Position numbers and translations under genes: made by a program. The notes under the pieces were generated by a model. The model did not search any database and had not been told where the DNA came from. It saw only the letters and a list, made by a program, of their open reading frames with translations. From Acinetobacter populi (GTDB lineage: Bacteria; Pseudomonadota; Gammaproteobacteria; Pseudomonadales; Moraxellaceae), in NCBI RefSeq assembly GCF_002174125.1, contig NZ_NEXX01000001.1, forward strand, positions 620,001 to 684,000: a stretch of DNA of 64,000 bases, read 5' to 3'. This document shows positions 1 to 8,615 of this stretch, one piece after another (position 1 is the stretch's first letter; each line of letters opens with the position of its first letter).

Positions 1-998
1 GGAACCCAGTCAATCACCCAAGCCGATTTCATATTCAGGCTGGTATCAGTGGTGATTTTCTTACGCATGGCATCGGCAGCTTCACGGTCTTTTGATGGAC
101 CAACCATGATACGTACACCTTTTGAAGTTTTACTTTGCGTTACCTTATAGCCTTTGGCCTGAAGTTTTGCAGTTAAAGCATCGGCATTAGACTGATTGGC
201 AGCAAGTGCAACCTGTACCATCCATTTTTTGTCGCCAGTTTCAAGCAAATCTCTTGCTTTTTCAGCTTCCTGTTTCTTTTTATCTTCGTCAGCTTTACGT
301 TTGGCTTCTGCTTCTTTTTTCGCTTTAGCTTCTGCCTCAGCTTTGCGTTTTGCGTCAGCCTCTTTCTTGGCTTTTGCCTCAGCTTCGGCTTTTTGTTTCG
401 CCTCAGCTTCTTTCTTAGCTTTTGCTTCGGCATCTGCCTTACGTTTTGCCTCGGCTTCTTTGGCTTTAGCATCTACTTCAGCTTTACGTTTGGCTTCTGC
501 TTCTTTGGCTTTAGCATCCGCTTCCGCTTTACGCTTTGCCTCGGTATCTTTGTTCGCCTGTGCAGCCTGTTTGGCTTTTTCATCCTGAATCAGTTCTGGC
601 GGAATATTATCAGAACTTTGCATCTGTCCTTGGCGACGAGCCTGAATAGCAGCATTTTCTTCGGCAGCCTTACGCGCAGCAGCAGCCTCGGCTTGCTGTT
701 GCATCGCCAGATATTCAGCGGTACGTTGCTCCTGTTCGGCAACGGCTTTTTCCCGAGCTTTGCGCTGTTCTTCAAGCAAGCGTTTTTCGGTTTCCACATC
801 CACAGCCAAGGGTTGTAAATCAAATTCTGTTTGTGTCTCGGAAGGCTGGGGCGCTACATTTTGCTGTTTTGTGGTCTGCGTTGTTACAGGCTCGGCACTT
901 TGATGTGTTGTATTCTGCCCTTTTAACAAAATTGCAGCCAGTAAAACACCACCACCCAGTAAAACAACGCTACCTAAAAGACGCTGCTTATTATTCAT
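1..998 (-). CDS. SPOR-domain cell-envelope protein (DedD/FtsN-like), 3' end cut by window
   Basis: 332 residues are visible and the C-terminus runs off the left edge. The protein starts MNNKQR, has one membrane segment (about residues 7-21, VVLLGGGVLLAAILL), then a Thr/Gln-rich linker, a long Lys/Ala/Glu-rich predicted helix (about residues 80-245), and a C-terminal SPOR domain beginning near KKWMVQVALAANQ that would bind septal peptidoglycan. This single-pass architecture is that of DedD/FtsN-type division proteins. The ATG overlaps the folC stop by 8 bp, which suggests translational coupling. In Acinetobacter this position, followed by cvpA and purF, is usual (family knowledge; those genes are not visible here). 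The specific gene name is not assigned. Confidence 0.85.
   Translation of the reverse strand, partial: MNNKQRLLGSVVLLGGGVLLAAILLKGQNTTHQSAEPVTTQTTKQQNVAPQPSETQTEFDLQPLAVDVETEKRLLEEQRKAREKAVAEQEQRTAEYLAMQQQAEAAAARKAAEENAAIQARRQGQMQSSDNIPPELIQDEKAKQAAQANKDTEAKRKAEADAKAKEAEAKRKAEVDAKAKEAEAKRKADAEAKAKKEAEAKQKAEAEAKAKKEADAKRKAEAEAKAKKEAEAKRKADEDKKKQEAEKARDLLETGDKKWMVQVALAANQSNADALTAKLQAKGYKVTQSKTSKGVRIMVGPSKDREAADAMRKKITTDTSLNMKSAWVIDWV
255..543 (-). repeat. Tandem 45-48 bp coding repeats in the SPOR protein
   Basis: About six in-frame copies of a 15-16-residue unit resembling AKRKAEAEAKAKKEAE lie side by side. At DNA level, GCTTCTTT.GCTTTAGC and TTACGTTTTGCC-like blocks recur. The product would be a charged helical stalk between membrane and SPOR domain. 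Copy number could vary between strains through slippage. Confidence 0.75.
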
Positions 999-2274
999 CG
1001 CCATTTAACAAATACTCCCAAACGGCTTCCAATGTATGAAATGAACCACAAACCAAGATCAGTTGCTGCGATGAACTCTGCTGTAATGCCTGTTCGAAAC
1101 TTTGCTGAATCGACTCGGAAACAAAAGTTTCCTGTCCTTGCAATTCGTGTTCCAGACGTGCAATTGTACATGCTCTCGCAACATTTAGTGGCGCAATATA
1201 CCATTCTTTTACGATAGTTGTTAATAATTGCACAACACCTTGTATATCTTTGTCATCCAGCATGGAAAATACAGCATTTACCTGTGTAATTTCATGATGT
1301 AATTGTAAATATCTGCTTAATTGTTGTTTTAAAAACTGCACGCCATGCGGATTATGCGCCACATCCAGCACCAAATGCCGATCCTGATATTGACGAATTT
1401 CAAACCGTCCGGCCAATTGTGCTGCCTTTACCCCATCAATCATTTGATCATGACTAACATTTAAACCGCTTGCCAATATGGCCATCAATGCAGCACTTTG
1501 ATTAATATGTGCCAAGTGACCATGGGCAAAGCTGATGGTTAAAGCAGGTGTCGCTAGATACCAATGCTCATCTGTCAGTTCGAAAAAATAATCTTTTTGA
1601 TATTGATACAATGTGGCTTGGCACTGCTCTATTTTATCGGCAATTGCCTGTGGTAGCGTTTGATCTCCTGCAAAGATAACAGGAATATTTGGACGAATAA
1701 TACCTGCTTTTTCAAACGCTATTTTTTCTATACTATCGCCTAGCCAGTCAACATGATCCAATCCGATATTGGTAATGACTGCAATATCCGGGTCAATAAT
1801 ATTGACGACATCCAGACGGCCGCCGAGCCCGACTTCCAGCACCCAGACATCACATTGCTGTTGTGTAAAAATATAAAATGCCGCAAGCGTGGTGGCTTCA
1901 AAAAAAGATAAGGTGAGATTGCATTGCTGCCGTGCCTGCTCAACCTGAACAAAAGCATCGACCAGAACATCATCTTCCACTTCAATGCCATTGATGCGCA
2001 CACGTTCATTAAAATAAAAAATATGTGGTGATTGATACAAACCGACTTGATAGCCAGCCGCATTTAGAATCGCAGCAAGGGTGGTCGTGGTAGAGCCTTT
2101 ACCATTGGTTCCAGCAACAGTAAATACTTTTGCCTTAGGCTGTAAAACATTTAAAGCGTGTGCTACAGGTAACACACGCTCCAAACCTAAATCGATGGCT
2201 GTCACATGAACAGTAGTCCAATAGTCCAGCCAAGTTTTTAATGAATCAGATGCAGTAGGTATCGTTTGGCTCAA
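991..2274 (-). CDS. folC: Bifunctional folylpolyglutamate synthase / dihydrofolate synthase
   Basis: 427 residues, the usual family length. It adds glutamate to dihydropteroate and to reduced folates in the cytoplasm, using ATP. The ATP-binding loop GTNGKGS is at residues 55-61. A Mur-ligase-like centre (EVGLGGRLDVVN, then ITNIGLDHVDWLG) and a C-terminal glutamate-ligase part (LDVAHNPHG) follow. The start is TTG: MSQTIP begins on TTGA, shared with the accD stop (4-bp overlap), and no ATG sits nearby at a sensible length. It is coupled to accD upstream and to the SPOR gene downstream, giving one co-translated unit trpA-accD-folC-SPOR. Confidence 0.95.
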   Translation of the reverse strand: MSQTIPTASDSLKTWLDYWTTVHVTAIDLGLERVLPVAHALNVLQPKAKVFTVAGTNGKGSTTTTLAAILNAAGYQVGLYQSPHIFYFNERVRINGIEVEDDVLVDAFVQVEQARQQCNLTLSFFEATTLAAFYIFTQQQCDVWVLEVGLGGRLDVVNIIDPDIAVITNIGLDHVDWLGDSIEKIAFEKAGIIRPNIPVIFAGDQTLPQAIADKIEQCQATLYQYQKDYFFELTDEHWYLATPALTISFAHGHLAHINQSAALMAILASGLNVSHDQMIDGVKAAQLAGRFEIRQYQDRHLVLDVAHNPHGVQFLKQQLSRYLQLHHEITQVNAVFSMLDDKDIQGVVQLLTTIVKEWYIAPLNVARACTIARLEHELQGQETFVSESIQQSFEQALQQSSSQQLILVCGSFHTLEAVWEYLLNGDE

Positions 2275-3170
2275 GGTAAATTCATCAGTTTACTTACAAT
2301 ACGGTAGATTGTATCGCGTAATGCATGACGATGCACAATTTGATCGATTACACCATGCTCAAGTAAATATTCTGCCCGTTGGAAGGGTTCATCCAGCTTT
2401 TCACGTACCGTTTGTTCAATTACACGTTTACCCGCAAAACCAATCATGGCTTTGGGTTCGGCCAGATGGACATCTCCCAGCATTGCCAAAGATGCGGTTA
2501 CACCACCATAGACAGGATTGGTCAATACCACAATATACGGCACACTGGCCTGACGTAAACGCTCAATCGCTGCCGCAGTACGTGCCATTTGCATCAGCGA
2601 CAACATACCTTCCTGCATACGCGCACCACCTGATGCTGCAAAACAGATCAATGGCTGACGTAAACTTAAGGCACGTTCGGCTGCCTGTACAAAGCGGTCA
2701 CCGACAACTGTACCCATTGATCCGCCCATAAACTCAAAATTAAAGGCGACTGCAACCATCGGCACACCTTCAATCATGCCCTGCATACTAATCAAAGCTT
2801 CAGTTTCGCCCGTTTTGGTCTGCGCTTCTTCCATACGTTTTGGATAAGGCTTGCTATCAACAAAACCTAACGGATCTTTAGGTGTAAATTCCAAACCCAG
2901 TTCTTCATCGACCTGATCGAAGAACCAATGCAACCGATCACGTGCCTTCATTGCCAAATGTTCGTCACATTGCGGACAGACATAAGTATTAAATGACATG
3001 GCTGTGCGTGTAACCAGCGCATGACATTCCGGGCATTCAACCGTTGGCTCAGAAAAAGTAGGTTTACTCTTGTTCTCTTCTGGTACATGTACACTTGGTA
3101 CCGGACGTTCAAGCCAGTTTGTACCATTTAACAACGATTGTGATTGATCGGTTTGCGTTTCATTCATCAT
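2271..3170 (-). CDS. accD: Acetyl-CoA carboxylase carboxyltransferase subunit beta
   Basis: 299 residues. This is the beta half of the carboxyltransferase that moves CO2 from biotin on BCCP to acetyl-CoA, the first step of fatty acid synthesis. The N-terminal Cys4 zinc ribbon is complete (Cys46, Cys49, Cys65, Cys68 in ECPECH...VCPQCD). The crotonase-like core contains GGSMGTVVGDRF, SGGARMQEGMLSLMQM and NPVYGGVTAS. The start is at a double ATG (MMNE); the first overlaps the trpA stop as ATGA. The accD-folC adjacency is common in gammaproteobacteria. Nothing is missing. Confidence 0.97.
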   Translation of the reverse strand: MMNETQTDQSQSLLNGTNWLERPVPSVHVPEENKSKPTFSEPTVECPECHALVTRTAMSFNTYVCPQCDEHLAMKARDRLHWFFDQVDEELGLEFTPKDPLGFVDSKPYPKRMEEAQTKTGETEALISMQGMIEGVPMVAVAFNFEFMGGSMGTVVGDRFVQAAERALSLRQPLICFAASGGARMQEGMLSLMQMARTAAAIERLRQASVPYIVVLTNPVYGGVTASLAMLGDVHLAEPKAMIGFAGKRVIEQTVREKLDEPFQRAEYLLEHGVIDQIVHRHALRDTIYRIVSKLMNLP

Positions 3171-3967
3171 AGCTCATCCAAAGCTGCTCTTAATTCTTTC
3201 ACTTTTGCAATAGCCGCGGCCGTTGCATCTTCTACAGATAAGGTTGCAAAAGGTTTTACAAATGCACTACCCACAATTACAGCATCGGCAACTGCACCCA
3301 TCGCTTTTGCTGAGGCTGCATCACTGATACCAAAACCAACACCAACCGGTAAATCGGTTTGCTGTTTAATTTTGGCAATACGATCTGCTGCGGACTGAAT
3401 ATCCAGTGTTGCTGCACCGGTTACACCTTTTAACGACACGTAATAAATAAAGCCACGCGCCTGTTTAATCACATGGGTAATACGCTCATCAGTTGAGGTT
3501 GGTGCCAGCAAAAACACCTGATCCAAACCATACTGATCTAAAATAACATCAAATTTTTCTGCTTCTTCCGGTGGTAAATCCACCAGAATCATGCCATCAA
3601 CCCCTGCATCTGCCGCAGTTTGAATAAATGTTTCATAACCGATGACTTCTGCTGGATTTAAATAGCCCATTAATACGACAGGCGTATCCTGATCTTTTTG
3701 GCGAAATTCCTTGACCATGGCAATCGCATCCAGCGTATTGGTACCACCTGCAAGCGCACGCTCTGCGGCAAGTGCAATCACCGGGCCATCAGCCATTGGA
3801 TCGGAAAAAGGCAAACCCACTTCCAGAATGTCTACGCCTGCTGCCACCATCTCGTGAATCAAGGGTACAGTGACACTTGGCTGCGGATCGCCAGCCATTA
3901 CATAAGTCACCAATGCTTTTCTATTTTCTGCTTTTAGTTGAGCAAAACGCTGCGCTAGACGAGACAT
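3167..3967 (-). CDS. trpA: Tryptophan synthase alpha chain
   Basis: 266 residues from the chosen ATG (MSRLAQRF). It cleaves indole-3-glycerol phosphate to indole, which is channelled to TrpB. With this start the catalytic residues fall at Glu49 (DILEVG) and Asp60 (DPMADG), exactly the Escherichia coli numbering, which supports rejecting the TTG start 21 nt upstream. An AGGA lies 12 nt before the ATG. The gene ends in a 4-bp overlap with accD. It is separated from trpB by about 4.6 kb of unrelated genes, so the two chains of the enzyme are made from different transcripts here. Confidence 0.96.
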   Translation of the reverse strand: MSRLAQRFAQLKAENRKALVTYVMAGDPQPSVTVPLIHEMVAAGVDILEVGLPFSDPMADGPVIALAAERALAGGTNTLDAIAMVKEFRQKDQDTPVVLMGYLNPAEVIGYETFIQTAADAGVDGMILVDLPPEEAEKFDVILDQYGLDQVFLLAPTSTDERITHVIKQARGFIYYVSLKGVTGAATLDIQSAADRIAKIKQQTDLPVGVGFGISDAASAKAMGAVADAVIVGSAFVKPFATLSVEDATAAAIAKVKELRAALDEL

Positions 3968-4159
3968 AATATTTGCAATTCCTATCAATCACTTTCTACT
4001 GTGCAGCAATCATAAAACTAAACGTGATAAATTTGCAGGGTTGATTTGCATTTTTATGCAATGACAAGATGATAAACAGCAAAATACCTTTACTCAATGA
4101 TCGAATGTTCCACATTCACGCTTTATGGTTTTAACAATCCTAAATATCAATCGCATGAC

Positions 4160-4220
4160 GATTAGATACGTTCATACATATTCTTATGCTTCACTTGATA
4201 TATAAGAACGTCATCTAATC
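4160..4220. repeat. Imperfect inverted repeat between trpA and the thioesterase gene
   Basis: GATTAGATACGTTC (4160-4173) pairs with GAACGTCATCTAATC (4206-4220) apart from one extra base; ATTCTTAT and ATAAGAA can pair inside. There is no T-run on either side, so it is not an obvious terminator. The rest of the 280-bp gap (3968-4247) shows no reading frame; it must hold the trpA promoter. Confidence 0.5.
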
Positions 4221-4247
4221 TATTAAAAAGTATTGAATCCACAAATT

Positions 4248-4685
4248 TTATGGGCGGCGAATAATCATATTGGTAGCTGTGGCATGTGCATAAAGTTTGC
4301 CTTCTTCATCACGTAAATATCCTTCAGAAATCACCAAATTTTTTCCGGCATTAATCACTTTTCCTTCCGCAATCAATTTTTTATTAAAAGGCATCGGACG
4401 ACACATTTTAATATTTAGATCGGTTGTGCCATAACCCTCCCCTGCTGCAAGCACGGTATGCGTTGCACAGCCTGTCACCGAATCCAGCACTGTTGCAGCA
4501 AAACCACCATGTACACCACCGAGCGGATTGGTATGCCGCTCATCGGCAATAGCACTAAATACAATGCGCCCATGCTCAACCTCTACAGGCTGCATAGGGA
4601 CTGTTTTGGCAATGCCTGGTGCTGGGAAAAGCCCCTGATAAAAGGCCTGCATAATTTCTAGACCTGTCATTTCCAGTGGATTCAT
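4248..4685 (-). CDS. PaaI-type hotdog-fold acyl-CoA thioesterase
   Basis: 145 residues from MNPLEMTG; an upstream in-frame start 48 nt earlier is less likely because AGGAG sits 9 nt before this ATG. The single hotdog domain carries the family signature HTNPLGGVHGGFAATVLDSVTGCA, with the helix-embedded Asp typical of PaaI/YigI-like thioesterases, then TTDLNIKMCRPM. It should hydrolyse an acyl- or aryl-CoA in the cytoplasm; the substrate cannot be read from sequence. It is divergent from an HxlR regulator with a 219-bp gap, so the pair probably forms a regulator/target unit. Confidence 0.85.
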   Translation of the reverse strand: MNPLEMTGLEIMQAFYQGLFPAPGIAKTVPMQPVEVEHGRIVFSAIADERHTNPLGGVHGGFAATVLDSVTGCATHTVLAAGEGYGTTDLNIKMCRPMPFNKKLIAEGKVINAGKNLVISEGYLRDEEGKLYAHATATNMIIRRP

Positions 4686-4779
4686 CACATTACACTCCTG
4701 TTGTTGAATGCTAAATTTACACGTTAAAAGCACAACTCACGATGATGCTAAATTACGTTAAATATTGATAAGAAAAATA

Positions 4780-4796
4780 AGTTCTAAAAAGGAACT
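4780..4796. promoter_or_regulatory. Candidate HxlR operator (inverted repeat)
   Basis: AGTTC TAAAAAG GAACT is a 5-bp inverted repeat with a 7-nt centre in the gap shared by the thioesterase and the HxlR gene. HxlR dimers bind short inverted repeats in such divergent regions (family knowledge). The assignment to this regulator is inference. Confidence 0.35.
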
Positions 4797-4904
4797 ATTA
4801 AAACAAAAAATAGCCATGCTATGATAAGAAGTCAATACAAATTATCGGATAACCTAAATTTAGTCCGGAATATCATCCATTATCAGAAATGTAGGAGATG
4901 GGAT

Positions 4905-5375
4905 ATGAAATGGCAGTCATTAGGTGACATGGATTGCCCAATTGCACGCAGTCTATCCATTTTGGGTGATCGCTGGACCTTGCTGATTATTCGAAATGCC
5001 TTTTTAGGTACCCGACGTTTTGATGATTTCCAGCGACAATTAGGCATCACCCGACATCTATTAACAGAACGCCTCAATCGTCTGGTGGAACACCAAATTT
5101 TTAAGAAAGTGCTGTATCAGAATGCACCAAAACGCTATGAATATAAATTAACCGAAAAGGGACTGGCACTGTATCCCATCATTGTAACAATGGGTCAATG
5201 GGGTAATCAGTGGTTCAATATCGATCAGAAATTTCAGCAATTACGCTATGTGCATAAGCAATGTGGCAATCTTATTAATCCAACCTTACACTGCGATTGC
5301 TGTGGTGAAGCATTGGATGCCCGACACATGACGCCAGTATTTATTGACCCAGAACAGGAACATCAAGCATCTTGA
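4905..5375 (+). CDS. HxlR-family winged-helix transcriptional regulator
   Basis: 156 residues from MKWQSLGDMDCPIARSL. The ATG is preceded by AGGAG at 7 nt, so the longer reading (28 more residues) is rejected. The HxlR winged helix spans about residues 8-100: an N-terminal Cys (MDCPIARSL), GDRWTLLIIRNAFLGTRRFDDFQ, ITRHLLTERLNRLVEH and YEYKLTEKGLAL. The C-terminal tail contains CGNLINPTLHCDCCGEALDARHM, a Cys cluster that could bind metal or sense oxidants. Its 3' end overlaps the convergent AraC gene by 13 bp. The likely target is the divergent thioesterase and itself. Confidence 0.88.
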   Translation: MKWQSLGDMDCPIARSLSILGDRWTLLIIRNAFLGTRRFDDFQRQLGITRHLLTERLNRLVEHQIFKKVLYQNAPKRYEYKLTEKGLALYPIIVTMGQWGNQWFNIDQKFQQLRYVHKQCGNLINPTLHCDCCGEALDARHMTPVFIDPEQEHQAS

Positions 5376-6409
5376 TCGAAGGCAGATTGACTATTTTCCT
5401 TTAAAAACTGCTTTGGTGTTTTTCCTGTCCAGCGTTTAAACGCCCGGGAAAACGCACTTTGATCAGCATAGGCCAGTAACTCGGCAATGTCAGTAAAAGA
5501 CTTGCCCTGCTGTAAATACTGCATACTTTTTTGCAAGCGATATTCATCAACAATATCCTGAAAATGCAGCGAGTAATACTTTAACTGACGCTGCAAGGTG
5601 CGTTCGGAACAATGTAACTGGGTCGCAATATAGCATTGCAAACGCCCCTGTTGCAGCAAGCCTTGCTCAATCAGCGTGGTAATTTTATATTTAAATTGTT
5701 GTTGCTGTAACGCAGGATTGCTGATGGCAAGATAATTTTCTGCCTGTTTTGAAAACATTTGATTTAATTGTGAATCTGCCGCCATACTACGTACAGCTAA
5801 AACCTGTTTGGGAAATTGAATAGAATACTGTTTCGGCTCAACCTGAACCGAACAATTAAAAAATTGCTGATAATAGGATAATGCCAGCTGCGGCGTATAG
5901 CCCAAGGTCAGATGCGTGGGCGGCATTAGGTCAACCTGAACAACCATACTGGCAATCTTGAATAACAAAGCCAGATTAAGCTCATAAAAACTTTTCCACT
6001 CTTCACACAAGCCTCGCCAGTAGATTTTTATATAATGGGTTTCTTGTAAAATATTTAAGGGTTCAGTATTGGTCTGTTTATAGAGCAAGGGATAATACTG
6101 ACCAAATAACTGTAATGCATGCTGCAAATCCAGACTGGTCGAAGCCAGATACCCAACCAATCCGATATCCTGTAAAGCAACCCGCTCTGCCAAGACCAAG
6201 CTAATGGGGCGATCAAACTGCGTCTGTAAATGCTGTAACAGCTGGGCATACTGGGCAAGATCAAATTGATGGCTTTGCTCATTCAATAAATAGGCATGAA
6301 ACTGCTGTATCAAAACATCAGGAACGCCTATCTGATGCAGATCAATCTGCTCCTGCTGCAATACCCGCTGAATCAAACGTAAATAACCCACGATAATTTG
6401 CACTGTCAT
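5363..6409 (-). CDS. AraC-family regulator with N-terminal Arabinose_bd-like domain
   Basis: 348 residues. Residues about 20-200 resemble the ligand-binding region of OruR/ArgR-type AraC proteins (QDIGLVGYLASTSLDLQHALQLFGQYYPLL). The C-terminus (about 235-335) holds two helix-turn-helix motifs: CYIATQLHCSERTLQRQLKYY and SFTDIAELLAYADQSAFSRAFKRWTGKTPKQF. It is divergent from the metal-dependent hydrolase at 6536, with its start 126 bp away, so it probably controls that gene and the one after it. The ligand is unknown. Confidence 0.87.
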   Translation of the reverse strand: MTVQIIVGYLRLIQRVLQQEQIDLHQIGVPDVLIQQFHAYLLNEQSHQFDLAQYAQLLQHLQTQFDRPISLVLAERVALQDIGLVGYLASTSLDLQHALQLFGQYYPLLYKQTNTEPLNILQETHYIKIYWRGLCEEWKSFYELNLALLFKIASMVVQVDLMPPTHLTLGYTPQLALSYYQQFFNCSVQVEPKQYSIQFPKQVLAVRSMAADSQLNQMFSKQAENYLAISNPALQQQQFKYKITTLIEQGLLQQGRLQCYIATQLHCSERTLQRQLKYYSLHFQDIVDEYRLQKSMQYLQQGKSFTDIAELLAYADQSAFSRAFKRWTGKTPKQFLKENSQSAFDQDA

Positions 6410-6535
6410 GGTGAGAATCCATTTTATTTGTCATTATGTCGTCATTTGTATAAAACTTGGCTGCTTCTGTCAAAACATTTCGCTTTTTTATTCGCATACT
6501 CATTCAAGATTACAAATCGTCAGGGAGTGATCAGA

Positions 6536-7411
6536 ATGAATGCAGCGATACAATATCAGGTTGATCCTGTCGTACGCACCCATCTGGATTTTAGACTTGA
6601 GGAAATTCCACGTTTCTGGTTTGGCAATGATCCGTTTAAAACCCGGGTTTTTGATGCACTCAGCCTGACCTTTCCGGATGGAGAACGCTATTTCATCGAA
6701 TGTGTACGCTTGTTTCGTGACAAAATTACCGATCCGGATCTACAAAAAAGAGTTGCCGACTTTATCCGTCAGGAAGCACAACATGGCATTGCACACGAAA
6801 AAATGAATCAGTTGATGCAAGCGCAGGGTATGCCTGTCGATCAATTCACGGCCTTACTCAAGCGTATTTTCCGTTTTGAATTGAGTAAGCGTTCACCACA
6901 ATACAATATTGCCATGACTGCCGCAGCAGAGCATTTGACTGCATTGATGGCAGATACCTTTTATCGTCATCAAGCAACCCTACAAGATGCTCATCCATTT
7001 GTACGGGCGTTACTGGCATGGCATGCTATTGAAGAAATGGAACATCGGGATGTTGCATTTGATGTCATGCAACAAGTGGGAGAAGTTCCCGAAGCCACCC
7101 GAAAATTCACTTTGGCTGCCACCACGGTTTTAATGCTGGGCTTCACCTTGTATCGCACCAATATCATGCTGAAATGTGATGGTTTTTCCGGAAGACAACG
7201 CCTGCAACTATTCCGTCAGGGCTTGCCTTGGTTTCTGGGTAAAAACGGCATACTCACCCGTATGAAACAACCCTATTTGCAATGGTATAAAAAGGATTTT
7301 CATCCAAGTCAACATCCGATCATCGCGCAATATCCTGTCTGGATTGAAACCATGGCAAAAACTGGTGACCCCATTGCCGCAGGTGAAGCCTTCTGGCAAG
7401 CAGGACAATAA
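6536..7411 (+). CDS. Metal-dependent hydrolase, PF10118 family
   Basis: 291 residues from MNAAIQYQVDP; GGGAG lies 8 nt before this ATG, so a 46-residue longer reading is rejected. The family pattern is clear: PRFWFGNDPFKTRVFDALSLTFPDGERYFIE, FIRQEAQHGIAHEKMN, and AAEHLTA...LAWHAIEEMEHRDVAFDVM. The Glu and His residues in these helices (EAQH, EHL, EEMEH) form a ferritin-like metal site. The substrate is unknown. The divergent AraC gene and the downstream lipocalin-like gene are likely partners; the 112-bp gap to the latter shows no terminator. Confidence 0.82.
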   Translation: MNAAIQYQVDPVVRTHLDFRLEEIPRFWFGNDPFKTRVFDALSLTFPDGERYFIECVRLFRDKITDPDLQKRVADFIRQEAQHGIAHEKMNQLMQAQGMPVDQFTALLKRIFRFELSKRSPQYNIAMTAAAEHLTALMADTFYRHQATLQDAHPFVRALLAWHAIEEMEHRDVAFDVMQQVGEVPEATRKFTLAATTVLMLGFTLYRTNIMLKCDGFSGRQRLQLFRQGLPWFLGKNGILTRMKQPYLQWYKKDFHPSQHPIIAQYPVWIETMAKTGDPIAAGEAFWQAGQ

Positions 7412-7523
7412 AAAACTTTTGCCAGCATCACGTTTCGACACATTCTGTATTTGATCATTCGTCAGCCCTATTGCTTTGTTTCAGGATACCAAGTCTTCTA
7501 TTTTTTAGTATTTAGGACATATT

Positions 7524-8552
7524 ATGAAATTTTTACCCCAGCAAATCATTGCACCCAAAAAAATTGCTCAAGCTTTGGACTATTCTGAAAAGATCAATGG
7601 CCTACCCTTTGATCCTGCAACCGAAACGCATATCCCACAGGGCAAATATAGCACCACACATTACGGTGTGATGATTCCAAACCTGCCTGCCCCTTTTAAC
7701 TTTTTAAATCTCATTACAGTTGTTGGACAACCCAAAGTTAATCTTTTTCACAATCAACATCTCATCAAGACCTCAGCCATTGATACGGCCAATGTGCTGG
7801 TCGGTACAGCGATTGGCAATGATGATTACTTTAATGGCTATAGTGTAAAAAATGACTGTGAACTGGCAAGTAATGGCTCATATTTACGTTTTGGCAATGA
7901 TTTATTACTAGAAGGCAAATATCCTCATTTCCATGCCAAGCGCGAGGGACATGATTTTAATTTTGAACTCAATATTCATGCCACCGACAAGATTGCACAT
8001 TTCATGCGTATGCCTTTTGGCATGTATGATCATTGGGCATTACTTTGCCAATATGAAGGTCATCTAGAATATCAAGGTAAAAAAACGCAAATACAAGGTC
8101 TGTGTACTTATGAGTATGCGCGAGGCATCGACATTCCACTCTATATGAAATATTTTACCTATCAGATTCTCAATATTGATGAAACAACGCAAGTTTTACT
8201 GGTCGAAGTGCTAGGGCCATTCAATCTGGTGTTACAACAACGTGTTTATGTGCGTTCTATTAACGATCATGGCGCAATTTATTCAAAAGACTTTAAACTG
8301 ACCGTGCAAAGCTTTGAACCGGAACGGAAAATTACGCCCAATGGCTTAAGTATGCGCTTGCCTCGTACTTTCTCATGGCAAGTCAGTGATGATCAGGGAC
8401 AAGCTGTGATTGCGATTGAAGCTAACAGCAATCAGGATTTCAAATACGGTATGACTGGCGGATATGCCGGAAGTTATCAATATTCAGGAACGTTCCGAGG
8501 TAAAACAATCACTGGAACAGGATATATTGAATATCTGGATATACGGAAATAA
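7524..8552 (+). CDS. AttH/carotenoid-hydratase-like lipocalin-fold protein (DUF6670-type)
   Basis: 342 residues, no signal peptide or membrane segment. Two beta-rich halves with many aromatic residues, HFMRMPFGMYDHWALLCQYEGHLEYQG and the C-terminal GKTITGTGYIEYLDIRK, recall the AttH/hydroxyneurosporene-synthase-like fold. The DUF number is from memory and unverified. The product may handle a lipid or terpenoid-like substrate; that is inference. It reads in the same direction as the PF10118 hydrolase and ends before a strong hairpin. It is convergent with trpB. Confidence 0.65.
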   Translation: MKFLPQQIIAPKKIAQALDYSEKINGLPFDPATETHIPQGKYSTTHYGVMIPNLPAPFNFLNLITVVGQPKVNLFHNQHLIKTSAIDTANVLVGTAIGNDDYFNGYSVKNDCELASNGSYLRFGNDLLLEGKYPHFHAKREGHDFNFELNIHATDKIAHFMRMPFGMYDHWALLCQYEGHLEYQGKKTQIQGLCTYEYARGIDIPLYMKYFTYQILNIDETTQVLLVEVLGPFNLVLQQRVYVRSINDHGAIYSKDFKLTVQSFEPERKITPNGLSMRLPRTFSWQVSDDQGQAVIAIEANSNQDFKYGMTGGYAGSYQYSGTFRGKTITGTGYIEYLDIRK

Positions 8553-8571
8553 ATCCCTTATCACCATTGAT

Positions 8572-8602
8572 ATGGCTTGAACATCTCTGGTGTTCAAGCC
8601 AT
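8572..8602. terminator. Perfect 12-bp hairpin between convergent genes
   Basis: ATGGCTTGAACA and TGTTCAAGCCAT flank a 7-nt loop. The hairpin lies between the lipocalin-like gene and trpB, 14 bp beyond the trpB stop. Neither strand has a good T-run, so termination would be weak or the hairpin may only protect 3' ends. Confidence 0.5.
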
Positions 8603-8615
8603 AAATAGCAAAGTA

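Noticed and set aside
255..543. CRISPR-like regularity
   Set aside because: Units are directly adjacent, in-frame and coding, with no unique spacers. No CRISPR array or cas gene was seen in the window.
173..818. Long open frames on both strands inside the SPOR gene
   Set aside because: They are repetitive shadows of the Lys/Ala/Glu-rich repeat region; only the frame starting at 998 on the minus strand has an envelope-protein layout and continues past the window edge.
4160..4220. Inverted repeat as a second MITE
   Set aside because: Only 61 bp, no clear target duplication and a different sequence from the element at 60117; listed as a plain inverted repeat.
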